Of a stretch of DNA of 64,000 bases, positions 1 through 12,150 are shown piece by piece. Made by a program: the position numbers and the translations under genes. The DNA is from Rotaria sordida (lineage: Eukaryota > Rotifera > Eurotatoria > Philodinida > Philodinidae), in the NCBI GenBank assembly GCA_905250125.1, contig CAJNOL010000359.1, forward strand, positions 89,261 to 153,260, in the 5' to 3' direction. Numbering within the stretch: the first letter of the stretch is position 1; each line of letters starts with the position of its first letter. A model generated the notes under the pieces. It ran no database searches. It had not been told where the DNA came from and saw nothing but the letters and a program-made list of their open reading frames with translations.

Positions 1-379
1 CTGTTTGTTACATATACTATATTGTACTTCGATATATGCATGCTGTTTCTGTCTGCTCCTCTGTTAATTTCTAAAAATCACTATCATGCAGAAGTCCAAT
101 ATGATAAATAAAAATAAGATCGATAAATCCTTAAGATGTTTGTCAGAGCGAGGAAGAATATCAAGCTTTTGATTTTGTCTCTAGAACCTTAGTTTATCAA
201 TAGTGTTATCCAGCAGACGAGTATTTTACTCCAAATGAGACTCGCATTAGCTAAAGAGATCTATACGAATTTCGTTATAAAACATATTCTATCGTACTCA
301 AGTGCTTTATAGAAATTTATTGAAAAAAATCATTAAGTTTGGTCTTTGTTTAAGAATATATCTTTCTGTCCTGTGCCTC

Positions 380-920
380 TTGACAAGGATACAGCAAATC
401 AATCTGAAATTTTTACGACAGATAGAGCACCTAAAATAAGCAGACATGTATTCGAAGAAAATAATTGCAAAGAGGATTTTCTATATTTTCATGTCCTTTA
501 CATTAGAACTCCTCTCTAACTTTATCCGAGTGGGCCGAACATTTCTTTTTGAAGATACTTAAGACCATATCTTGTAGGTAGTTTTGACTTTTTACGAAAA
601 TCTCACTTTCTGTTTGTTTTTTGTTACGAGAAAAAAAATCGTGAAGATATCAGAGGTTTGGCTTTTAGAATCCTATAAATCAGGAGACAAAGGTCAAAAA
701 TCAAAACGGCTGTTTCTACCCTTGGAGAATACTTCCAAAATATCTGTATTAAAAACTACAGCCTGATTGGACAAAATCAGAGAAGAATCGTAATGTATCA
801 GAACATGGCAATATAGAAAATCCTTTTTGAAAGTTTTTTCTTCGAACAGGTGTCTCGTTATTTCAGGTGTTGTGCTCGTGGTAAAAATTTCAGCCTGATC
901 GGTTGTATTCTTTCCGAACA
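380..920. repeat. Imperfect foldback repeat
   Basis: The left arm (about 380-530) and the reverse complement of the right arm (about 770-920) share a long alignable stretch. It includes the pattern ctgaaatttttac, then a block ending in ggattttctatatt, then catgt. The arms are clearly diverged (many mismatches), with a spacer of about 240 nt. It looks like an old non-autonomous foldback/MITE copy. No target duplication was resolved. Confidence 0.6.
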
Positions 921-1527
921 CTAGAAGTAAGCAAAAAAAAATGGCGGAAGGTATCCTTAACGTTTATGAGACTTCAGAAGAGTTTAATAAATTCTTCTTT
1001 GATTTTACTCGCAAAAAAGTTTTTAATTCGAATATAAACTAACTAAACACTTGATAAATAAATATAAAATAAGATCTAGATTTGTTCTAAAAGTTTTCAA
1101 GTTCGTGAATACTCACGAATTTCGATACACATTATTTATTATTGCGAAATTCAAAGTGAAACATTGACTTTCGCAATTTTTTTTGTTAAATAGTATGTTT
1201 TAAAAATATTTATTTATATTTTATTAACTTCATTTGTCACTTGATAAGCTCTAAAAGGTTAGAAAAAAAAACTGATAAAAATAAAAATGTTTACTTATGG
1301 TGCTTCATAGTTAGTTTCAATTACGCATACATTTTATTAACATGTTGTTGTGAAATTATTGAGTTGAATTTTTCTTCAATGTACTCTGTCGGCATCTATA
1401 CAAGCCTGTTTTTCTTCTTTTTCTGTCAATATTTATTTTTTATCTGATTCATAGCAAATAATACAAAAAAAAACGTTACTTGCCCACAATGGGCGAGAGA
1501 TGTAATTATTAAGAGTAGTCTCGCCTG

Positions 1528-1533
1528 TATAAA
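1528..1533 (+). promoter_or_regulatory. Candidate TATA box for the first Rel-like gene
   Basis: The sequence tataaa lies 62 nt upstream of the ATG at 1595, in a locally less AT-biased stretch. Position and orientation suit a core promoter, but TATA-like strings are common in this AT-rich DNA. Confidence 0.35.
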
Positions 1534-1594
1534 TTCATTTCTTGCTCAGTAAAACTTCGCATACAACGCATCATATCTATTGTAACCATAATTA

Positions 1595-3185
1595 ATGGAC
1601 AACTTCACAGACTCTATTGACGATATTTCTCTAGACGATTTATTCCAAGACGGAGATTATTCAAGTATTTTCAATAGTTTTCTATTTAGTAATAGTAAGT
1701 TGAATCTAATACAGTGTATTATTTCATATCCAGCGATTCTTTTAGCTGTAGGATTGAATGATGATAATCCAAATGATTTTTTATCATCCTTACTATCTAT
1801 TAGTAACGATGATACATATCCTGAAACTACAAATGGAAATACTTCATCAGAACTCTTTCGTTTTTCATCAGGTTTGTTGCTTAAGTCTTTTCTCAAAATC
1901 AATTATAATTTATATGTCTATTATAGATGAACAACGAGATAACCGTGCAATTATTGATGATAGGCAGATGATTCCAAATCCAACTTTAGATCAAAATCTG
2001 GATATTATAAATATGCCGATGTTCCAACAAATTATTGAAAATTCAAATGCATTAATGTATCAAATGAATCCATTTATATTTGAAATTATTGATAGTGTCA
2101 TGTTTGTTAAACAACAACCGAAGGCAAATAATCGTATACGTTATGAATGTGATGGTTCACGATTTTTGCCAGACTCACGATATCATCCAATGTCAATTAA
2201 TGTTTGTTGTTTTGTTTTTCTTTTCTGATAAAAAAAAAGAATTATTTCATATTGATTTTTTAGTTACCAAATTTGCAACATATTTTATCAGCTAAAAATC
2301 AAACGTTGGGAATTATTACGACGATAGTAACAAGTACAGATAATCCCAACAATCAAACATTTGTTCATGCTAATGATATTATTTATCGTGAAGCAGATAT
2401 GATAAAAATTGCATACGGATGTATTTTTATTCCTTTAAGACAATCTGACATTAATAATGGCGAAAAAGAGTAAATAACCATCAAAAACATAACAAATGAA
2501 TTTCAATAACTTTTTTTTTTAACTCGTAGATTTCGACGTCTGTCAATTTTATATAAAAAATATAATGACTATACGTTTGATCTTACACCATTTAATACAA
2601 ATACAATGTTTGGAACAACAGAGAAATGTTTGTATTTTAATTTAATTTCTTTGTTTGTTTTTATTACGTATATTTTTTTTGTGTTATATATAGATACAAT
2701 CTTAAATGATCACAACATGGAAAAAGTTCCGAAAGTAAAGTGTTTTAAAAAGAATTATGATCTATTATCATACAAGTTGGTTTTTCAACTTGCTTTAAAA
2801 GAAGATAATATGATATTTATTTCGAATATTACATGTGAAACTGAAATTGTTCATGAACGTAAGTTTTCTTTATTAAAATACTACATACAATATGACGAGT
2901 ATATTTGAATTTTAGAAATAATGACACAAAAATCTAGTAAACGAACAGCATCATGTTCAACTGAAAGTCTTTCAGAAGAAGAGTCTAATTTCGAAATGCA
3001 AATTTCGAATTCATCGAAAAGATTTAAATCATCAACACCACCGTTAATTGGACTTCCGGTAAATATACATTTTCAATGACATAAAAAATTTATTTGAAAA
3101 ATATATAGAATAACAAATTTGTTTATTTTAGGTGATACGTGTTTCAAACCAGTGTATTAATTCCGACATGGATCATCAACAATGA
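1595..3185 (+). CDS. Divergent Rel-homology-domain protein, paralogue 1
   Basis: Seven-exon model: 1595-1871, 1927-2201, 2264-2469, 2530-2627, 2694-2858, 2916-3058, 3132-3185. It gives 405 aa, and every junction is GT-AG and in frame. Residues about 152-174 contain QQPK, then RIRYECDG. This matches the EQPK...RFRYxCEG start of the NF-kB/Rel N-terminal domain, the DNA-contact loop with its redox-sensitive Cys (here C167). Further on, LLSYKLVFQLAL sits where Rel proteins have the LSxxRLxFTAFLPD strand. The roughly 65 residues after it are Ser/Lys-rich, with a KSSKR basic patch. There is no room for a C-terminal IPT/TIG domain, ankyrin repeats or a death domain. The N-terminus is acidic (runs of D, S and L). 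By family knowledge it would be a nuclear DNA-binding protein. Its target and partners are unknown, and the Rel assignment is mine by eye. It lies head-to-tail with two paralogues downstream. Confidence 0.7.
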
Positions 3186-4082
3186 CCGTTGCCGAATGGC
3201 CTCATCCGTACTAATGCCGCACTTGTCTTGCATGACTTTTGTAGCAACAGTTAATTAATCAAGAAATTGTTTTTTTTTAGTATTTTATTTTCATAGAATG
3301 AAATGATTTAATCATGAGAATTATTGAGTGCTTTTTTTTCTTCAAACTTTTTATTATTAACTCAAATATTATTCATTATAAAATAAGTTTTTCAATAAAA
3401 TTATTCTATTATTTTATTTTTCTTACTTATACATTAATCTTAAATGGTGATTGTATAATTTTTCTTTTTTTTCGTTCTCTGTACATTTATTCGATAGTAC
3501 TCTTTATCGTTCAAAGTACGCCAAATTTTTCTTGTTTCTAAATCGTACCTGTCGCTGTTTTTTTTTGCTGTAGTGTCATATGAGTTGCTAAAGTAATGCA
3601 TGACACAAACATGTAAAAAAACAAATGCGACAGAATGACGAAAGAAAAATATGTCGGCAAAAATTAAGTTGGAAAATTCCAAGCTTCATTATGGAAGATA
3701 GTTTCACCAGTAGACAAAGTATAATAATGATATAAATATATATGGTTCTCTTTTAAGTAGTCTTACGAAACAGCTCTTATCAATGGCCTTCACAAATTTT
3801 CGATTTAACATAAGTTTAGCTAACCTTTTTTTTGCTTGTGTCTTAACACAACGTAGGTCATACGTTTTTTTTATGCGTCCTATTATCAATTCAAGAATAA
3901 TATCCACGCATTTATTACTCACCATTCTTTTTTTTTTTTTGAAAGGCTCTATAATATAAAAACCAAGTTTGATTGGAAGCATCAGCTGATAATATGATTC
4001 TAATATATACACATTAGAGCAGTAAAAAAAGCCAAATAATAAAATAGTAGTTTTATTATAATTAATTGTATTTTTTTCAGAC
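3186..4082. other. Intergenic spacer between Rel-like genes
   Basis: AT-rich, with T and A homopolymers. It should hold the 3' end of the upstream gene and the promoter of the downstream one. The open frames on both strands have low-complexity F/I/K/Y composition and no recognisable domain. Confidence 0.5.
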
Positions 4083-5956
4083 ATGGATTTCCATTCATAT
4101 TCAACTGAAGATACTGAGTTGACTTCGCTTGATAGTATATAATAGATAATTCATTTAATAATTATTTCTTTATTGATTTTTTTAAATTTCTTCAGACTTG
4201 ATTCAATCTCCATCAATCGACGAAGAAATTAGTATTTCAATTAATAGAATGAGAAAGTCTTTTTTTTTGTCTTTAATATGTTTTATCCGTAAATTTAGGT
4301 TTTCGTGTTGCTTATGATTACAATCCATTGGAAACATTTTCTGAAACTGATTCTCCCGGTATCAATTGATTTTTATAAACCAAAAAAGAAAAGATTTTAT
4401 TTCTTTTTTATTTTTGTTTGATTTAGAGCCGAGTATGCAACATCGTTTTTTATTTCATTGATAAATATTATTAGTTTACATCTGTTCATCCCATAGACCA
4501 TATCAATGAATTATATAAAGATTTAAAAGACTTTGTCGAAAATTTAAATTCAACTGAATTAGATAATTCAATATATAGTACGTTTTCTTATTTTTGATTT
4601 AATCTTCAATAAAAAAAATAAATCTTTGCCTACAGATACAAAAAATGAGAAACAATCAACGATAAATAAATCGCATGATAAATCATTACCTGTTGTTCGA
4701 TCCCATATAGAAAAGCGTATAATACATATTTAAACAAACATTTCTTTTTTCGAAATATTTATTTCATCGAATTTAGCATCAGAATCATCAATTCATCTTT
4801 CGAATCGTGTTGCTATTACAAATTCAAAACAATTACAACTTGCCTATCCATTAGAAAATACGTATCGAGCACGTTATAAAAGTGATTATTTTCCACAAAG
4901 TGGTACTGTTCGACGACCACGTTATATTGCTGATAATGCATCTAATCATTTTATAACATTACAAGTAATAATTTTATTAAGAAAACATTATGTTCTCATT
5001 ATCTTTAGTTGCCAACCGAATATCAATATGATATACAAAATGATTATATTCGTGTTGCATTAATTACAACATTTATTGAAGGTCATGGACATTATTATAG
5101 TCCATATAAATTTCAAAAAGATCATTATGATATTAATGTATCTGACGAAAATCCGATCTTTTTACAAATAGAAAATACTGGAGAAACTCAACCTATTATG
5201 CGGTAAAAAATAGTTTTCGATAATGTTATTAATTTAATATATATATATATATATAGACTTCAACTTGTTTTAATAAAATCTAAATTAGATCAACTTAATT
5301 ATGTTCAACCATTGATACTTTTTAATGACAGAACTGCTCATATACAAAGTAAAATTTAACAATAGAAATTTTTTTATTTTTTTAAAAATTTTTGAAGTTT
5401 AGACATAATTCATGAAGAAAAGTTAACACCAAAAGAATTAATTAATAAATATCAATTAGATAAATCACAGTTAGCATTTACATTATGTACAAAACTACCA
5501 AATGGTTTATTTAAACCCCATCCAGAAACAACAATTATTTCATCGGTGATTTCTGAAGCATCAGCAGCATCAAAAAAAGCAATTGGTAAATCATTAATTG
5601 CCTATATATTTTATTTTATATAATAAATTTGAATAATTTCTTTTTTGTAGAATCAACTGCAATCCCATTAGGTAGATGAGTGTTTTTCCTATGGTATGTT
5701 TTATCAGGAACGTCTTTTTTTTTGTATTTTGAGTTAATACAAATCACCGTGTCAATTGTCCATGCTGTGCACACTCATTCGATCCCGATGCTGGTTTAGA
5801 ATTACATGGCATATATCAACGTAAATCAAATCATGAAACATCACGTTCTTGTTCAAAAGTATAGTTAAGAATTTCTTTATTATAAAAATACTTCTAATAC
5901 AATATTTACAGACAAATACAGGAAAACATACCAATAAAAAGAAGAAAAATGCATAA
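4083..5956 (+). CDS. Divergent Rel-homology-domain protein, paralogue 2, with CPxC tail
   Basis: Thirteen-exon model: 4083-4134, 4196-4231, 4299-4358, 4427-4444, 4497-4577, 4636-4716, 4777-4964, 5009-5202, 5257-5348, 5403-5585, 5651-5671, 5734-5858, 5912-5956. It is 391 aa, exactly the length modelled for paralogue 3. Residues 139-160 (YRARYKSDYF, a short gap, then RRPRYIAD) resemble the NFAT YRAxYETEGSRG loop more than the NF-kB form. The strand KSQLAFTLCTKLPNG, then a conserved ISSVIS stretch, matches the RLxFTAFLPD...VVSxxIYD end of the Rel N-terminal domain. No IPT domain follows. The tail has C344-P-C-C and ends in a Lys-rich stretch (KKKKN), a possible nuclear signal. Exons 2-4 are very short, so the first 60 residues are the least certain part. 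Predicted role is a nuclear DNA-binding protein (inference). Confidence 0.65.
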
Positions 5957-6599
5957 CAATCAATAAGATTTATTTTATATCGGTTTTTTTCATTTGGGAT
6001 ATATTACATACACGAAATCTTGATAGACATGTATTTTGGCATTACTAATGTTTCGCGAACTTATTATGGTCACGATTAGAGGCAGATTCTTTGTTTTGTA
6101 ATGAGCTAGATTGAGCGCAAAAAAAAACAGCAACAACGATAAAATAAATATCAATATATCAGCGATTTGCTTTCATTTTTTTGTTTTGATTCGAGGTATT
6201 GTTTATTTTATTTCTACTCTATTCAAAAAAGGAAGAGCGTGGAATTCAAAGAATGTTTGAATAATCTCATTGTTATTTTTTCTTAAGTATATTTGAAGAC
6301 ATGTTAAAACTTTTATAAAAGACGGTTGCTATTGAGCAAACAAGGAATTGCAGCACGAAATAATTTCACCCTCCTTTTCCTACAAGAATTTAATTGGTCA
6401 CGATTTCGTTAGACATAATACATATGTACGCGTGAACAAAAGTCTTCACCCTACCAAATCTTAGCTATTGTACGTGTTGGAATAGAATTACTATCAATGG
6501 CATCTTTCCGTTACAGCGAGCTTTTTGAATCCGTCAGAAGATTATCAATTAAACTTTTCACTAGTTTTTAAACAAATACATAACTAATTCTTGATTTTT

Positions 6600-6955
6600 C
6601 TTGAAAATGTCTAGATGATGGTAAGACAAAAATTTTTGTTTCTCGACTGTAGAAAATCTCTAGAATGCTGGTTTTTAAGAGGAAAATTTTTTTGGAGTCT
6701 GATCACGCTGAAAATTTTATCATAGATGTGCTTTGTGCTGTGGAGTGTATCCTGAAGTTTTCGGATTTTTCTCTTGTATGGTTTGAGAGATATTCTCTAA
6801 TTATTTTTTAAGTAATAGTCAGTTGAAAGAGTCAACATTTTTACATACGTCTATGCAAAAAAGAATATATTCTGAAAAATCTCTTGTAAAGAATCAAAGT
6901 CAAATGGAAGGTAAATATGTCTCTTTTTGTCTGAAATGATCCATGTTACTGGCGT
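6600..6955 (+). repeat. Dispersed repeat family R1, copy 1
   Basis: Shares ordered blocks with 27720-27870 and 30660-30965: a gctgaaaattttatcatag block, a gtttgagagatattc / attgcagagttattc block, tcaattgaaaaagtcaa, then tgtaaagaatcaaa and a final ctgaaatgatcc. All three copies are on + and heavily diverged. No coding potential was recognised. Element type unknown. Confidence 0.6.
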
Positions 6956-8411
6956 TCAGTTCAAGATCTTCATTTATCGAAAATATGTGCTCATTTGATC
7001 GAATAATGGTGTATCTGAATCATTAATACGATGGTCATAGCTCTGTTATTTTTGTTTAGTGCAAGGTTCATTTTTGAAACTCATGGACAATAATGTTCAA
7101 CTGTACAAGAAACTTTTTTAAAATTTTGAACTTTTTTCACTGAAATAATACTGAATTTTGATCTCAAAGGACAACAAAGGATGTTTCTTCACACTAGTGA
7201 TCATAGGAAAAGTTTCACAGTTCTAGAAAAGAATTCATGAACTTCTATGAAATTAGTTGTGTAGACACATGACACATAGCACTACGTAATGAGCTATCAT
7301 CGAATCTACAAAACTCGGTTTTTTACTAGAATTATAGAGTCCAAACGGACAACAGGTGCTATTCATGATAATTTTCTTTGTTCATAAGCCATCGATGCAG
7401 AATTTTGACATTGATCTACATTCTTAACAAAATATACATGTCCAGACAAGTTTTTATATCTGTAGCCCGTATGTTGATTGGGGTTGGGTAAGACAAAACT
7501 TTTGTCCACTATTGTAAACGAAACGTATTTCTTGAATAAAAATTTTCCAGCTTCAGAAGAAATCATTTCTAGATACCTTCCTATCCAAGCTAACTATCAA
7601 TTGCTAGTACAAAAAATTTTGTATTATTCGTATTTGTATCAAAGAATGATTGATTAGACAACGATAAACTCATCATAATTCTTATTTTGAATATTGATTA
7701 CAGATGTTGGTACATAGTGAAGCTACTAGATTTCTAGTTGATTAACAACTCTTCTATTATTGTTAGTTAAGATAGAAACTAATCCAAAAGTAAATTGATA
7801 TTACTAGTTTATAGGAAGACATAGGTGGAATTTTTTCTTATTAATTTTCTTGAATTATGGGTATCATGTTTTTGAATGAATAATTTTAATAGTAATCATT
7901 GAATTATTTTCCTTCAGTTTTTATTTATTGACACTTTCAATTTTCATTTATATATCGAATCATGAACAAATAAAGATATATAAATTTCCTAAGGAAATTA
8001 ATTCAAATACATCTCATTCAAATTTTTCATTCACATAAATATAAAAACATTATTGTTTGTTGTGTTTTTTTTTTTCGTCTGTAAACTACCTGTTATGCAT
8101 CATAAGACAATATTTACTTTTTATCTGTTGATGCGACGAAAAATAAGCATATTTATAACTTTAGGGTGAAAAAAATACATAATTTATTAAGTCGCAATTT
8201 TAAGTTGTCATCATGACTCAGAATATTATTTTCACTAAGCAACATGTTATCATAGAGCCACTATACCTGTCGAAGGAATGGAAAAAAAATGTACTCGAAC
8301 GCACATGTTGTTGTTTTTTTTTGTTCTTTTCTGTTCTCTTGATCTTTTCTTCTACTTCCTAGAATGGAAGTTTGCTTGGAAAAAACCCATCGATAAAACT
8401 TTTTCCCACTA

Positions 8412-8418
8412 TATAAAA
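8412..8418 (+). promoter_or_regulatory. Candidate TATA box for the third Rel-like gene
   Basis: tataaaa sits about 195 nt upstream of the ATG used at 8612. The distance would imply a long 5' leader, perhaps with an intron. Weak evidence in AT-rich DNA. Confidence 0.3.
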
Positions 8419-8611
8419 TAGGGAGCAAAAACAATTCAAAAATAGATATTTTTATTGTCAATCAGTGGTAAGAATTGCTTCTTCGAAATGTAGTTCTTAA
8501 GAAAAAACTTTTTTCCCCATAGAATACTTTCTAGGCAATGTAATCTTATTAATTATTACCATTGCAAAATTGCTTCTAACAGTAAAAAACAAACCAAAAT
8601 ATCAAGCAATC

Positions 8612-10178
8612 ATGACCTTATTCAATAGTTTTTCGTATTTGGGATCTGATGATTTATCTGTAGAAGTTCATAGTGATAATTCTTATGGTGATCCCATTCT
8701 ATACAATCCAGTGCTCGATGATGCATTTTTGGATTTATTAAATTCTGATTCAATATTGGTCGAGAATATTGTTGGCACTTGCGAATCGGAGGATCTAGCC
8801 GGTAGAATGAGAACAAATATTGGATCAAATTTTGATTTTTTATATATATAGAGTCAATGAATCAACCGGTTGAACCTAATGAATTTGATAAATATTTTGG
8901 ACCAATACTTGCATTAAGTAATAAAATCAAAAATTCAAACTTACTAATTAATTATTTCTTTTCAGATCCAATTTTTGATAGTTATCAGGATTTGCTCGTC
9001 ATCGATGATTTATCAGTTTATAATATTGGTAAATGAAGTCTTTTTCTTCTTAAATTAATATTGTTTTATGATATTGAAATAGGCAAAAATAAAAAGGTGA
9101 AATCAAACAAGCCAATTTTCCTTTCATCATCCGTTGATGTAGGCATACCAAAAACCTTATTGCAATCATCTCATAAAATTGAATTGGTTAATGAGTTAGA
9201 AGAAACATTTCGACCACGGTATAAAAGTGATTATTTTGCTCAAAATGGTAAAACACGAAAACCAAGATATGTAGCCGATCGTCGTGGCAATCATTTCATT
9301 ACACTCAGAGTAATACCAATCTCTGCTCATTCTTTATTATTATTATTCTTTGTAAACAATCAACATTGTAGGTGCCGCCCGGTATTCGTGGTAGGATTCG
9401 AGTTGATTGGCTCACAATTCCTACTGAAAATGGTGATATATATACTATGCCATATCAATTTCAAGCTAACAATGATTCATCTGAAACACCCGATTGTAAT
9501 CCTATTTTTGAAGACATCAACGCTGATTCTTCGGGGACCATGAAGTACATATATACATATCTCATTTCTATATATATCATATTATGTTAAAAATAGACTT
9601 TATTTAGTATTAATTAAAGCAAAACAAGATGCATTAAAATCACTTCAACCGCTTAAACCATTCCATCCGTTCCAAGATGCTTTAGGAAAAATCGATGAAC
9701 AAACTCCAGAAAAACAGTTGAAATTAACACCAAAAAAATTAATACAAAAATTTCAGCTTGGTAAATCACAATTGGCATTTACATTATGTACACTAAGTGC
9801 AGATGGTACATCATATAAAACTGAATGGGATACAACAGTGTATTCCACAATTTTGAAAGGTAACAAAAAGAAAAGTTTGAATATTCATAGGAAAATCATT
9901 TAGTTTAATTAATAGAAGACACTGCTGATGCTTCAATAGAGAAAACTGTTGCTTGTCCACACTGTTCATTTCCAGTAAATATCAATGATGATTGTGTTAC
10001 AGATCAAGAAACAACAAATAAACGAAAAAATTTGCAAAGCAAAACTGGAAAATCGAAGACAATAAAGGTATGAAAAAGATTTTTTGTTTTTTTGAAAGAG
10101 ACATTTAAAATTTATAAAAATTTCTTCTAATTTTAGAAACAAAAATGCCTGACCGATATAACTTATTGTGTTGCTTAA
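8612..10178 (+). CDS. Divergent Rel-homology-domain protein, paralogue 3, with CPxC tail
   Basis: Eight-exon model: 8612-8801, 8852-8917, 8966-9028, 9083-9309, 9372-9544, 9597-9859, 9916-10067, 10137-10178. It is 391 aa. I chose the ATG at 8612 over the in-frame one at 8570 because the shorter N-terminus matches the acidic, Ser-rich starts of its paralogues. Residues 149-171 (FRPRYKSDYF, then RKPRYVAD) are nearly the same as in paralogue 2 and fill the place of the Rel DNA-contact loop. GKSQLAFTLCTLSADG corresponds to the last conserved strand of the Rel N-terminal domain. The tail has C341-P-H-C344 and then a Lys-rich end. As in the neighbours, no IPT domain is present. It keeps fewer but larger exons than paralogue 2, so the two have diverged in intron content while keeping protein length. 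Predicted nuclear DNA-binding protein (inference). Confidence 0.7.
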
Positions 10179-11764
10179 TCATTAAATTATGAACTACACT
10201 TTTTCATATTTATTCATATAATCTCGAATGGTATATGTATGACTAAAAATATATCATAAAGATGAAATAAAATATGAAAAAAAAAATAAATCCATGTTTA
10301 ATTTTGATTGATAACCTTTTGGCTTAAATATCATCCAAATTTTTCTCTTATGAATTTTATAGAAAATCCTGTTTTGTAAAACGAATTTTTTTAATATTTC
10401 AATTTATTGTTTAAATTAATTAATAAAAAAAAGAAAGCTTTCTTTTTTTTGAATACCTAGATTGATCATCATTTTTATAAGAAAAGATTTGAGACGTAAT
10501 CAAATAAGATAATGCTTTCTTGTTCATATGATTTCATCTTCCGGTTCATTATTCAAGCATAGCATCGTCGGAAAAAATTTACTCTAGGAAACCTAAAATG
10601 AGTTCGAAGATTCAATCTGTCTCTCTTCTCTAAAGATTTTATTAATTTTTATAACATGTTAAACGAATAGAGCCTTGGATTGGACACCGAAACCGCTTTC
10701 GACTCTGATTGAGACCGAGCAGTCTTGAAATCGGATCAGCTGGATTACCGATCCGGTTTTCTATCAACTTTTCGAGCGCTGAAGCTACTATATTTTGCTC
10801 GTTTTTATTTGAAACTCGTAGGGTTGATCCCACATCTGGTCGGAAAATGTTGTACACGACGGGTTCTATTTGACAATTCAAAAATATATAACGCAAATGT
10901 TTCCAATTGCTACCTCCTACAACTGTGACAATATCTAGTTATCAAGAAATCTAAGAATATGAAGCTTAGTATAAAGACTGAACTTTGTATCTCTTTTTGT
11001 TTTTCCATCGATAGTACTAGCTTTATATGAATTTAGAAGTCTTTCAATTGTGTTAAATAATGTTTTCAAATAAAAAAATATTAAACTTATCCATTCTTGT
11101 AAAGAAATTATATCTTTCTTTTAAAAAAATTAGACAAAACGAAGTATAGATGTTGTTAAATATCAGTTATTGTATGAAAAATTTTGAAAGAGTTCTTTCT
11201 CACTAACAAACATTTTCTCAAAAGAACTAGTTGGTTAATTGGTACATTTAAACGGACTGATTCCAAGCCTGAGATCAAATCGGAGCTACGAGGAAAATAT
11301 TTTCGAAGTTCAATTGAGAAGACTTTTGTTTTTTTCGAGTCCATATCAAATAAGTAACGAACAAATATTCTATACTAATATTTTACCTTTTACCTTTATA
11401 CATAAGTTTCAAGATTGAAAAACCACATTAAAAAAATATTCATATAGACAAATAGTAGAAAAAAGAAAACAGAATAGTTTAGATATTACTATATTACAAC
11501 AGGATAGCCTTAACGCTTTCTTGGAGTCGAAGCCGAAATTTGAGATGAAAAACAAGTTTTCTTTTTGTAATCAGACTTGCGGTAAAGAAAATTCCTGAAG
11601 TCAAAGTCAAAAAGTTTGACTCCACACGACTCTATTAATGAATCAGTTTTTCAATATACTACAAAACTCATCTGTTGTCCGTATTAATTTCTTCTTTCTA
11701 TTGCGATCAAAATCTTCTTTTGTTATTGACACCTTGTAGGTCTTCATAGAAAGTAGTGTCATTT

Positions 11765-11822
11765 GCACCAACAACAATACTACTCTGTCTAGCACCTTCA
11801 GGCCAACACATTCTTCGAGGGT
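11765..11822 (-). pseudogene. Relic fragment of an NHL-repeat gene
   Basis: Read on the minus strand, the fragment encodes an R-R/I-M-x-W-x-x-GARQ-S-IVVG pattern. At DNA level it aligns with 24838-24900 inside the NHL gene (shared caacaatactac/ctctgtctagc, then ccttgaag/ttcaggccaac). Only one repeat unit is visible and the flanks do not continue the match, so it is a decayed piece of a related gene. Confidence 0.5.
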
Positions 11823-11859
11823 GTAGGCATGGGTGTGCGAGTGTTAATGACCAGTGGAG

Positions 11860-11990
11860 TCATCCATTTTAATTCCGATTTCAACTCCGAGCCTGCAAAA
11901 AATTTTTTTCAAATCCGATTTGAACTTCGACTCTGGAAAAATTTCTTCTTCGATTTCGATCCCGACTTCGACTTCAAAAACCTCCGAAAA
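11860..11990. repeat. Degenerate short-period repeat (attccgatttcgactcc-like)
   Basis: Successive variants of gattTCGA(a/c)T(t/c)CGA recur four to five times. Similar tcgaag/ccgaa strings appear sparsely nearby (11520-11630). The overlapping frames on both strands reflect this low-complexity composition and not a gene. Confidence 0.45.
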
Positions 11991-12074
11991 ATTTTTGTGC
12001 AATTTATCGACATGTAATTCATATCAATGTTTGATATCCTGAAGAAATAAAAAAGTAGCAACCTTACAATTGAA

Positions 12075-12150
12075 GAAAAACTAGGGTGTGGGATGTAGGT
12101 GAGTGTGGTTGAACAGAAGCACACCCCACATCCACACCCACACCATCATT
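12075..12150. repeat. G-rich then C-rich minisatellite, telomere-like units
   Basis: The + strand reads gggtgtgggatgtaggtgagtgtgg, then a spacer of about 14 nt, then ccccacatccacacccacacc. The units are variants of TGTGGG and its complement, the hexamer I recall as the telomeric repeat reported for bdelloids. The G-rich block precedes the C-rich block, so the two arms also form an inverted repeat. Confidence 0.5.

Larger units (their letters stand above)
1..1594. other. Intergenic, with an inverted repeat
   Basis: I see no supported gene here. The block contains an imperfect inverted repeat (arms near 380-530 and 770-920), described separately. The rest is AT-rich, with several homopolymer A and T runs. 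Confidence 0.5.
5957..8611. other. Intergenic, with a degenerate dispersed repeat
   Basis: No gene supported. Roughly 6600-6955 is a degraded copy of a repeat also present at 27720-27870 and 30660-30965. A TATA-like motif at 8412 precedes the next gene. Confidence 0.5.
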
